Below are positions 1 to 5,760 of a DNA stretch of 9,340 nt, piece after piece. Position 1 is the first letter of the stretch. The number at the start of each line of letters is the position of its first letter. Below the pieces are notes generated by a model. The model was not told where the DNA came from. It did not search any database and saw only the letters and a program-made list of their open reading frames with translations. This stretch comes from Clostridia bacterium (lineage in GTDB: Bacteria > Bacillota > Clostridia > Oscillospirales > Acutalibacteraceae), in contig JAFOFS010000088.1 of NCBI GenBank assembly GCA_017387165.1, positions 1 to 9,340 of the forward strand. The letters run 5' to 3'. Made by a program: the position numbers and the translations under genes.

Positions 1-186
1 GCTCGTGATCGTGGTGGCAGCCGCACGCGCATTCCTCATCGTGATGATGATGATGATGGTGGTGATGCTCGTGATCGTGGTGGCAACCGCACGCGCACTC
101 CTCATCGTGATGATGATGGTGATGATGCTCGTGATCGTGGTGGCAACCGCACTCGCACTCCTCATCGTGATGATGTTGGTGGTGAT
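1..186 (-). repeat. In-frame tandem repeat (66, 60, 60 bp) coding for the His/Cys-rich tail
   Basis: Three head-to-tail units lie at 1-66, 67-126 and 127-186. On the plus strand each begins GCTCGTGATCGTGGTGGCA. They differ by single-base changes and by the number of GAT/GGT (His) triplets, so the encoded His runs are 9, 7 and 6 (one broken by Gln) residues long. All lengths are multiples of three and keep the GTPase frame. The array may continue past the left edge. Confidence 0.93.
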
Positions 187-811
187 GCAGTTCTTCCATC
201 GCTTGCTCCGCCAGACGCTTGCCGCCGCTCATCGCGTCCGCAAACTGTTCGCCGCCGAGCTGCTCCCACGGCGTGGTGACGATGCGCGCTTCCGCGTTTT
301 TCTCGCGGAGCAGCGCCACCGCCGCGTCAATCTTGTCCTGCGTCATCTTGCCGGTACGGGACATCACGATGGTGGTGGCGTTTTCCACCTGATCGTTGTA
401 GAATTCACCGAAGTTCTTGCTGTACAGCTTGCACTTGGAGCCGTCCACCACCGTCACGAACGCGCCGAAACGCACCTGCTCGGAGGTGACCGCCTCCACC
501 GCCTTGATCACGTCGGACAGCTTGCCGACACCGGACGGCTCGATCAAAATGCGATCGGGGGTGTACTGCTCCAGCACCTGCGTCAGCGCTTCGCGGAAGT
601 CACCCACCAGCGAGCAGCAGATGCAGCCGGAGTTGAGCTCGTTGATCTGAATGCCGGCCTCCTGCATAAACGCGCCGTCAATGCCGATCTCACCGAATTC
701 GTTTTCGATCAGCACCAGCTTTTCGTTCGCATAGGCTTCCTTAATGAGTTTTTTGATCAGCGTGGTTTTACCCGCGCCGAGAAATCCCGAAAAAATATCA
801 ATAACCGTCAT
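1..811 (-). CDS. COG0523/CobW-type G3E GTPase with His/Cys-rich metal-binding repeats (3' end outside window)
   Basis: Predicted cytoplasmic metallochaperone GTPase; family members hand zinc, cobalt or nickel to targets. The 270 visible residues include the P-loop GFLGAGKTT (9-17), ENEFGE (36-41), the family metal motif CICC (63-66) and EPSGV (91-95). The usual NKxD guanine-specificity motif reads SRTG (151-154). From residue 209 the protein is three repeats of a His run plus DEECxCGCHHDHE, giving about 31 His and 9 Cys in 62 residues, clearly suited to binding metal. A C-terminal CobW_C domain, if present, lies beyond the window edge. The start at 811 is preferred because AAAGG lies 9 nt upstream; an in-frame ATG at 820 directly abuts that AAAGG. 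The gene is divergent from mnmG and has its own sigma-A promoter. The family is sure, but the metal (Zn, Ni or Co) cannot be told from the sequence. Confidence 0.93.
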   Translation of the reverse strand, partial: MTVIDIFSGFLGAGKTTLIKKLIKEAYANEKLVLIENEFGEIGIDGAFMQEAGIQINELNSGCICCSLVGDFREALTQVLEQYTPDRILIEPSGVGKLSDVIKAVEAVTSEQVRFGAFVTVVDGSKCKLYSKNFGEFYNDQVENATTIVMSRTGKMTQDKIDAAVALLREKNAEARIVTTPWEQLGGEQFADAMSGGKRLAEQAMEELHHHQHHHDEECECGCHHDHEHHHHHHHDEECACGCHHDHEHHHHHHHHHDEECACGCHHDHE

Positions 812-843
812 CGTCCTCATCCTTTGCAATAAATTCTTAGGGT

Positions 844-872
844 ATTATAGCACAACTCCCCCACGCTCGCAA
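844..872 (-). promoter_or_regulatory. Sigma-A promoter of the CobW-type GTPase gene
   Basis: On the minus strand, -35 TTGCGA (872-867) and a perfect -10 TATAAT (849-844) are separated by 17 bp. The -10 lies 32 bp upstream of the chosen start at 811. The -35 box sits in one arm of an inverted repeat shared with the mnmG promoter. Confidence 0.75.
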
Positions 873-897
873 CGATTTTCTTTCAAAAACCGTTGCG
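868..897. promoter_or_regulatory. Imperfect inverted repeat between the divergent promoters; possible operator
   Basis: Arm 868-879 (CGCAACGATTTT) and arm 886-897 (AAAACCGTTGCG) are complementary at 11 of 12 positions around a 6-nt centre. The centre, 882.5, is also the midpoint between the two -35 boxes and between the two -10 boxes. A dimeric regulator bound here would cover both -35 elements. I do not recognise it as a known box such as Zur. That it is an operator is inference; no T-tract follows, so it is not a terminator. Confidence 0.4.
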
Positions 898-921
898 GGA
901 TGCTTTTTAATGTGGTATAAT
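893..921 (+). promoter_or_regulatory. Sigma-A promoter of the mnmG cluster, extended -10
   Basis: -35 TTGCGG (893-898), a 17-bp spacer and a perfect -10 TATAAT (916-921). The -10 is preceded by TGTGG (911-915), which fits the TRTGn extended -10 of Firmicutes. It lies 32 bp upstream of the mnmG start. The strong mnmG ribosome binding site AGGAGG (941-946) is 7 nt before the ATG. Confidence 0.8.
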
Positions 922-953
922 GGGTTGAAATTCAGTCAAAAGGAGGGAAAACA

Positions 954-2828
954 ATGCTGTTTTTTGCCGGCACATACGAAATTGCGGTGATCGGCGCCGG
1001 ACACGCCGGCCTGGAAGCGGCGCTTGCCGCTGCGCGGCTGGGATGCAAAACGGCGTTGTTTACCATCAATATGGATTGGGTGGGCAATATGCCCTGCAAT
1101 CCCTCCATCGGCGGTACCGCCAAGGGACATCTCGTCCGTGAGATCGACGCGCTGGGCGGCGAAATGGGCAAGGCGGCGGACGCCAACACCCTGCAATCCC
1201 GTATGCTCAACCGCGGCAAAGGTCCTGCCGTGCATTCGCTGCGTGCGCAGATCGACCGTCGCGATTATTCCGCCACCATGAAGCACACGGTCGAAACCAC
1301 CGAAAACCTGTCGGTTTTGCAGGCGGAGATCGTGGATATTCAGCCGCAGGGCGACGAATGGCTGCTCACCACGCGGCTGGAGGGTCAGTACCGCGTCAAG
1401 GCGGTGATCCTCGCCACCGGCACCTTCCTCGGCGGACGCATCTTCGTCGGTGACGTCAACTACGACGGCGGTCCGGACGGCATGTTCGCCGCGACCGAGC
1501 TGACCAAGTCGCTGACCCGTCTCGGCGTGGGGCTGCGCCGTTTCAAGACCGGCACACCGGCGCGTGTGCTGAAATCCTCCATCGATTTCTCCGGGCTGGA
1601 GGTGCAGCCGGGCGACGAGCCGGTTATCCCCTTCTCGTTCGAAACGGAAGTACCGCCCGAAAACAAGCTCTGCTGTCACATCACCTGGACCAACGACGCG
1701 ACCAAGCAGGTGATCCTGGACAATCTCGCCCGTTCGCCGTTGTACGACGGTACCATTCAAGGCGAGGGACCCCGTTACTGTCCGAGTATCGAAACCAAAA
1801 TCGTCCGTTTTGCGGACAAGGAACGGCATCAGGTGTTCATCGAGCCGTGCGGCGAGCATACCGACGAAATGTATCTGCAGGGCTTGTCCTCCTCCCTGCC
1901 GGTGGACGTGCAGCAGGCGCTGCTGCAAACCATCCCCGGGTTGGAGCAGGTGCAGGTGATGCGTCCCGGCTACGCCATCGAATACGATTGCTGTGACCCG
2001 ACGCAGCTGAAGCCGACGCTGGAATTCAAGCAATTCGGCGGTCTGTACGGCGCCGGTCAGTTCAACGGCAGCAGCGGCTACGAAGAAGCCGCCGCCCAAG
2101 GCTTGATCGCCGGCATCAACGCCGCGTTGGCGCTCAAGGGCGAGCCGCCGCTGGTGCTGGATCGCGCCGACGGGTATATCGGCACCTTGATCGACGATCT
2201 GGTCACCAAGGGCTGTATGGACCCGTATCGGATGATGACCTCGCGGTCGGAATACCGTCTGGTACTGCGGCAGGACAACGCCGACGAGCGGCTCACCCCC
2301 ATCGGTCGCCGGGTCGGTCTGGTCACCGATTCCCGTTGGGAACGGTTTACCGCCCGTCAGGCGGCCAAGCAAGCCGAGTTGCTCCGTCTGGAAAAGACGG
2401 TGCTCTCCCCCACCGACGAGCTGAACGCCGTTCTGACCGCCGCCGGCACCACCCCCGTCAGCACCGGCGTCCGTCTGCTGGATCTGCTCAAGCGTCCGCA
2501 GCTGGACTACGACAAGCTGGAGTCGGTGGACAAAAACCGTCCGCCGCTCGAAAAGCTCACCCGTGAGCAGGTGGAAACCGAGCTGAAGTACGAGGGATAC
2601 ATCCGCCGCGAGCTGGCCTCCATCCACGAGATGCGGCGGCTGGAAAAGCGACTGCTTCCTGCGGACATCGATTACACCGCCATCCACGGACTGCGGCTGG
2701 AGGCGCAGGAAAAGCTCTCCGCCATCCGTCCGTTGTCGGTCGGGCAGGCCTCCCGTATTTCGGGAGTCAGCCCGTCGGACGTTTCCGTTCTGATCTTGTG
2801 GCTGTCGCAAAAGGAGGACGGACGATGA
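954..2828 (+). CDS. mnmG: tRNA uridine-34 carboxymethylaminomethyl modification enzyme MnmG (GidA)
   Basis: FAD-dependent subunit that, with the GTPase MnmE, installs the aminomethyl-type group on wobble uridine 34 of certain tRNAs, supporting correct decoding in two-codon boxes. The 624-residue length is normal. Visible features are the N-terminal FAD fold GAGHAG (14-19), NMPCNPSIGG with Cys48, GPRYCPSIE with Cys276 (the two conserved redox/catalytic cysteines of the family), the GidA signature GYEEAAAQGLIAG (375-387), and a helical C-terminal domain from about residue 460 for MnmE and tRNA contact. The start is fixed by AGGAGG 7 nt upstream. The gene is first in a cluster with a DUF1294 gene and rsmG, and its stop overlaps the next start as ATGA. 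mnmE, often next to it in Firmicutes, is not in this window. No defect seen. Confidence 0.98.
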   Translation: MLFFAGTYEIAVIGAGHAGLEAALAAARLGCKTALFTINMDWVGNMPCNPSIGGTAKGHLVREIDALGGEMGKAADANTLQSRMLNRGKGPAVHSLRAQIDRRDYSATMKHTVETTENLSVLQAEIVDIQPQGDEWLLTTRLEGQYRVKAVILATGTFLGGRIFVGDVNYDGGPDGMFAATELTKSLTRLGVGLRRFKTGTPARVLKSSIDFSGLEVQPGDEPVIPFSFETEVPPENKLCCHITWTNDATKQVILDNLARSPLYDGTIQGEGPRYCPSIETKIVRFADKERHQVFIEPCGEHTDEMYLQGLSSSLPVDVQQALLQTIPGLEQVQVMRPGYAIEYDCCDPTQLKPTLEFKQFGGLYGAGQFNGSSGYEEAAAQGLIAGINAALALKGEPPLVLDRADGYIGTLIDDLVTKGCMDPYRMMTSRSEYRLVLRQDNADERLTPIGRRVGLVTDSRWERFTARQAAKQAELLRLEKTVLSPTDELNAVLTAAGTTPVSTGVRLLDLLKRPQLDYDKLESVDKNRPPLEKLTREQVETELKYEGYIRRELASIHEMRRLEKRLLPADIDYTAIHGLRLEAQEKLSAIRPLSVGQASRISGVSPSDVSVLILWLSQKEDGR

Positions 2829-3100
2829 AAGAGATTTTACCGATGTATTTTCTGGTCATCTCGGCGCTGGCCGTCTGGGTGACCCTGGCGGACAAGCAGG
2901 CCGCCAAAAACCGCGACGAGCGCGTTCCCGAAATTTGGCTGCTGCTCATCGGGCTGCTGGGCGGCGCCATCGCCGAGTGGGTGTGTATGAAACTGGCGCG
3001 GCACAAGACCCGTCGCCGTACCTTTATGATCGGGTTGCCGATCTTTATGGGCATTCACCTCGTGGTCACCATCCTCTTATTGTTAAAGGAGTTCGTATGA
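2825..3100 (+). CDS. DUF1294-family small integral membrane protein
   Basis: A 91-residue protein of unknown function that matches the DUF1294 pattern: a first membrane helix (about 4-20), then the conserved DK pair (23-24), RVPE (33-36), a second helix with a GG pair (46-47), the RHKTR motif (59-63), and a last helix (about 66-87) with a conserved Pro72. Basic, polar loops flank the helices. The start at 2825 is chosen because AGGAGG (2812-2817) lies 7 nt upstream and the ATG overlaps the mnmG stop. An upstream in-frame start at 2798 lies inside mnmG and has no such site. The stop again overlaps the rsmG start as ATGA, so the three genes are probably translationally coupled. No biochemical role is known to me, and the position between two RNA-modification genes does not prove a shared function. 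Confidence 0.88.
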   Translation: MKEILPMYFLVISALAVWVTLADKQAAKNRDERVPEIWLLLIGLLGGAIAEWVCMKLARHKTRRRTFMIGLPIFMGIHLVVTILLLLKEFV

Positions 3101-3822
3101 TCGATTTTGATTTGATGCGGCAAGCGGCGGCGGAGGTCGGCGTTACGCTGTCCGACCAACAAATCCAAAAGTTGGATACCTACGCGGCGTTGCTGGTCGA
3201 ATGGAACGAGAAAATGAATCTCACCGCCATCACCGATCCGCACGACGTCGCGGTCAAGCATTTTGCGGACAGCCTGTCCGCCGCGCCGTTGCTGCCGAGC
3301 TGCAAATTCTCGCTGGTGGACGTCGGCACCGGCGCCGGCTTCCCCTCTGTTCCGCTGGCCATCGTCCGACCGGATATGCAGGTGACCCTCCTCGACAGCC
3401 TGAACAAGCGGCTGGTGTTTTTGCAGGAGGTTTGCCGTGAGCTGGGGCTTTCCGCCGTCACCGTCCACGCACGCGCCGAGGAAGGCGCCCGTCGCAAGGA
3501 ACTGCGCGAAAAATTCGACGTGGCGACCGCTCGCGCGGTCGCGGCTCTCCCCACTTTGTCGGAATATTGCCTGCCTTACGTCAAAGTCGGGGGGCAGTTT
3601 TTGGCAATGAAAGGCCCCGGTGCGGAGGACGAACTGACCGCCGCCAAGGGCGCGATCAAAAAGCTCGGCGGAGGCGAAGCCACCGCGCACAAGCTCCGGC
3701 TGCCGCCCAACAAAAACGGCGACCGCGAGGAACGCGTGATCCTGTGCATCGGCAAACAATTCCACACCGCCCCTGCCTATCCCCGACAGAGTGCGAAAAT
3801 TGCGAAAGATCCTCTGAAATAA
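3097..3822 (+). CDS. rsmG: 16S rRNA (guanine-527 N7) methyltransferase RsmG (GidB)
   Basis: SAM-dependent enzyme that methylates N7 of G527 (E. coli numbering) in the 530 loop of 16S rRNA; loss of this methyl group is known to give low-level streptomycin resistance. The 241 residues are close to the usual length. Visible are an N-terminal helical part with NEKMNLTAI (37-45), the SAM-binding loop DVGTGAGFP (75-83), an acidic SAM-contact residue in LLDS (Asp100), ARAVA (145-149), a KG pair (172-173), and the family C-terminal pattern YPR...KDPL (228-240). AAAGGAG ends 5 nt before the ATG, which overlaps the preceding gene's stop. The gene is last in the mnmG cluster and is followed by a hairpin terminator. 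It is intact. Confidence 0.97.
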   Translation: MIDFDLMRQAAAEVGVTLSDQQIQKLDTYAALLVEWNEKMNLTAITDPHDVAVKHFADSLSAAPLLPSCKFSLVDVGTGAGFPSVPLAIVRPDMQVTLLDSLNKRLVFLQEVCRELGLSAVTVHARAEEGARRKELREKFDVATARAVAALPTLSEYCLPYVKVGGQFLAMKGPGAEDELTAAKGAIKKLGGGEATAHKLRLPPNKNGDREERVILCIGKQFHTAPAYPRQSAKIAKDPLK

Positions 3823-3839
3823 ACGGTTTTGCGACACCG

Positions 3840-3901
3840 AAAAACGACATCCTTTCCCCTATTCTCCCCCTTAAAATGGAGAAAAAGGAAAGGATGTTTT
3901 T
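3840..3901 (+). terminator. Long hairpin with T-tract after rsmG, carrying the noc ribosome binding site
   Basis: A perfect 11-bp stem, ACATCCTTTCC (3847-3857) with GGAAAGGATGT (3887-3897), encloses a second 6-bp stem, TTCTCC (3862-3867) with GGAGAA (3878-3883). It is followed by TTTT (3898-3901). A upstream (3840-3844) can extend pairing across a two-base bulge. This looks like the rho-independent end of the mnmG-DUF1294-rsmG unit. AAAGGA (3889-3894), the only good ribosome binding site for noc, lies inside the 3' arm, so folding would hide it. Confidence 0.72.
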
Positions 3902-3903
3902 GT

Positions 3904-4704
3904 ATGCCGCTATTGAAAAAACGACTTGTCGGACAGGTTGTGGAGCTGCCCATCTCCCGTATTCGTCCCAATCCGCATCAGCCGCGGCAGGTGTTTTCGG
4001 AGGAGGGGCTCGACAGTCTGGCGCGCAGCATCCGCGAGGTCGGTGTCCTGCAGCCGCTCACCGTCGTGCTGGAGGGGGATACCCCCGTGCTGGTGGCAGG
4101 TGAGCGGCGGCTGCGCGCTGCCGCACGGGCCGGACGGGTGACCGTTCCCTGCCTGGTGGTGGAGGCGGAGGAAAGCCGCTCCGCCGTGCTGGCGTTGGTG
4201 GAAAATCTGCAGCGGCAGGATTTGCATTGTTTTGAAGAAGCGGAGGGAATCCGCCGTTTGATGGAGTGCGGCAAGCTCACCCAGACCGAGGCGGCCAAGC
4301 AGTTGGGTTTGTCCCAGCCGGCGGTCGCCAACAAGCTGCGGCTGCTGCAGCTCTCCCCCGATCAGCGGACGCGGCTGACCGCCGCCGGCTGCACCGAGCG
4401 GCACGCACGCGCCTTGCTGCGGCTGGACGATCCGGCTCGCGAGGCAGTGCTGCGCCGTATGATCGCGGAGAACTGGACGGTGGCGCAGACCGAACGGGCG
4501 GTTGCCGCCCGTCTGCACCCGACCGCCAAAAAGCGGATCAAGCCGCTCATTCGGGATATTCGCCTGTTCTTCAACACGGTCGAACACGCGGTGGATACCA
4601 TGAAGAAAAGCGGCGTGGCGGCGCTTGCGGAGCAACGGGAAACGGAGGACGCCTACGAATATCTCATCCGAATTCCCAAAAACTCCCCCGCTATGCACCC
4701 ATAA
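3904..4704 (+). CDS. noc: ParB/Spo0J-family DNA-binding protein, Noc-like (nucleoid occlusion)
   Basis: A 266-residue ParB-family protein. A short basic-hydrophobic N-terminus (MPLLKKRLVG) could be the membrane-associating segment known from Noc. The ParB/Srx CTP-binding domain follows with NPHQPR (23-28), GERRLRAA (66-73) and ENLQRQDL (100-107). Next come the helix-turn-helix (about 126-149, TQTEAAKQLGLSQPAVANKL) and a C-terminal domain ending IRIPK. Known Noc proteins bind DNA sites in a CTP-dependent way and keep the division ring off the nucleoid; the mnmG-rsmG-noc order supports this assignment. Chromosome-partition ParB is the alternative: no soj (parA) gene follows, and I saw no parS-like palindrome. 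The start at 3904 has AAAGGA 9 nt upstream; a TTG at 3829 would put 25 unlike residues in front. The end overlaps convergent spoIIP by 14 bp. Confidence 0.88.
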   Translation: MPLLKKRLVGQVVELPISRIRPNPHQPRQVFSEEGLDSLARSIREVGVLQPLTVVLEGDTPVLVAGERRLRAAARAGRVTVPCLVVEAEESRSAVLALVENLQRQDLHCFEEAEGIRRLMECGKLTQTEAAKQLGLSQPAVANKLRLLQLSPDQRTRLTAAGCTERHARALLRLDDPAREAVLRRMIAENWTVAQTERAVAARLHPTAKKRIKPLIRDIRLFFNTVEHAVDTMKKSGVAALAEQRETEDAYEYLIRIPKNSPAMHP

Positions 4705-5713
4705 TACGCGCTAACGCATCCCCCACCAAGGAGGCGGATACCATCGCCTCGGAAAAGGTATTGACGTCGGTGCCGATTTCCAGCAGGAGCATCGCTCCGC
4801 TCGGCAGCAGATGTTGATTATAGTTGGACTCGGTCAGCAGAACGGGACGGGTCAGCCCCTCCGCCATCTGCTCCAAAACCGACGTCAGCCGAAACCCCAA
4901 TCGGACGTTCTCTCTCCACGTCGGGTTGGGGTTATCGTCGTTGTCCGCCGCACCGAGAACCAGCATCACCTGCGCCGCTTTTTGCCCGTCCACCGTGACG
5001 GTGGGCTTGATGCGGGTGACGTTGTCACGCAGGATGGCGTCGCGGTGAAGATCGATGACCAGCCGAATGGAGGGGTACTTTTCGGTTAATTCCTCAATCG
5101 TTTCGCGGCTGCGCCCGTATGCCCCCGTATACTCGGGATAGTCGTACAGCTGCGTGTCGTGCAGGACGCCGATGCCGGCGCCACGCAGACGGTTGGCCAG
5201 CACCTCCCCCACGGCGCAGATATTCTTGTGAATATCGGTCGGGCGACCGACGTCCTCGTTGTTGTAATACCCGGCGTAGTAGGTCATATAGCTTTCGGTG
5301 GTGTGGGTGTGAACGATCAGCACCTGCGGCTGATCGGTATCCGCAAAGGTGACCGTTTCCCCCTGCAACAAGGACGACCAATCGGCGTCAGTACCGGAGG
5401 AATTTTTGATAAACACGCCCTGACCGACACCGCTGCCGCCGCCCACCTCCTGCTCGATCACCGTGCCGCCGTTCCCCTGCGGCGGAATGCCGTCGGCGGT
5501 CAGCAGAGAAGGACGCTGCTCACGAAGCGTTTTGTCCATCGCCGGCAAGGTGGATAAGGTAAGCGGCGGCGTACCGCTCGGGGCGGTATGCTCCGACAGC
5601 GTCCCTTCGCTGTCGCCGCTTTGCTGATGCGCCCATGCAGGCAGCGCCAACGCCGCTGACAGCACGGTCAGCGATAACAACGCGGACAGCATCCGCTTCA
5701 GCGTTCTCCTCAT
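4691..5713 (-). CDS. spoIIP: Stage II sporulation protein P (SpoIIP), engulfment peptidoglycan hydrolase
   Basis: SpoIIP is the amidase/endopeptidase of the DMP complex (with SpoIID and SpoIIM) that thins septal peptidoglycan so that the mother cell can engulf the forespore. The 340 residues begin with a basic n-region (MRRTLKR), a hydrophobic stretch and AWA at 26-28, fitting a signal peptide or anchor. A low-complexity linker follows to about residue 105. The catalytic domain shows HTHTTESY (135-142), DLHRDA (221-226), YNQH (298-301) and LEIGTDVNT (311-319), whose His and Glu residues are the expected metal ligands and catalytic groups. It lies 41 bp downstream of gpr, the order known in Bacillus. 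The start is moderately sure: GAGGAG directly abuts the ATG and a G-rich stretch lies above it, so codon 8 is an alternative, although that would lose the basic n-region. Confidence 0.96.
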   Translation of the reverse strand: MRRTLKRMLSALLSLTVLSAALALPAWAHQQSGDSEGTLSEHTAPSGTPPLTLSTLPAMDKTLREQRPSLLTADGIPPQGNGGTVIEQEVGGGSGVGQGVFIKNSSGTDADWSSLLQGETVTFADTDQPQVLIVHTHTTESYMTYYAGYYNNEDVGRPTDIHKNICAVGEVLANRLRGAGIGVLHDTQLYDYPEYTGAYGRSRETIEELTEKYPSIRLVIDLHRDAILRDNVTRIKPTVTVDGQKAAQVMLVLGAADNDDNPNPTWRENVRLGFRLTSVLEQMAEGLTRPVLLTESNYNQHLLPSGAMLLLEIGTDVNTFSEAMVSASLVGDALARIMGA

Positions 5714-5731
5714 CTCCTCACCCCCACCCTC

Positions 5732-5760
5732 ACCTTATGCGGCAGGACGCCGCATTATTC
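5732..5760 (-). promoter_or_regulatory. Possible sigma-E promoter of spoIIP
   Basis: On the minus strand GAATAAT (5760-5754) matches the sigma-E -35 pattern KMATATT at 6 of 7 positions. After 14 bp comes CATAAGGT (5739-5732), which keeps CATA and the last T of the -10 pattern CATACAnT. spoIIP is a sigma-E gene in Bacillus. Against it, the leader would be only about 11 nt and two -10 positions differ. Confidence 0.3.
5737..5755. other. Small hairpin between gpr and spoIIP
   Basis: ATGCGGC (5737-5743) and GCCGCAT (5749-5755) form a perfect 7-bp stem with a 5-nt loop, starting at the last base of the gpr stop codon. There is no T-tract on either strand, so it is unlikely to be a full terminator. 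It may affect mRNA stability or processing between the two genes. It overlaps the possible sigma-E promoter. Confidence 0.5.

Noticed and set aside
1..186. Regular repeats as a CRISPR array
   Set aside because: Units are contiguous with no unique spacers, are multiples of three in length, and continue the reading frame of the GTPase.
5..832. Long plus-strand open frame starting with Met/Val-rich repeats
   Set aside because: It is the complement of the GTPase gene; the repeats only make sense as His/Cys codons on the minus strand, where all GTPase motifs, promoter and ribosome binding site are found.
936..2810. 624-residue open frame on the minus strand opposite mnmG
   Set aside because: A mirror effect of GC-rich codon use; no recognisable family motifs and no ribosome binding site, while mnmG is unmistakable.
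2798..2824. Upstream start of the DUF1294 gene
   Set aside because: It lies before the AGGAGG at 2812-2817 and has no site of its own; the start at 2825 has correct spacing.
3055..3837. 260-residue open frame on the minus strand over rsmG
   Set aside because: Shadow of rsmG with no family pattern.
3829..3903. TTG start giving noc 25 more residues
   Set aside because: It has no ribosome binding site and would translate the terminator hairpin; the added residues do not resemble ParB or Noc.
5737..5755. Hairpin after gpr as a rho-independent terminator
   Set aside because: No T-tract follows on either strand, and spoIIP is the conserved next gene in the same direction.
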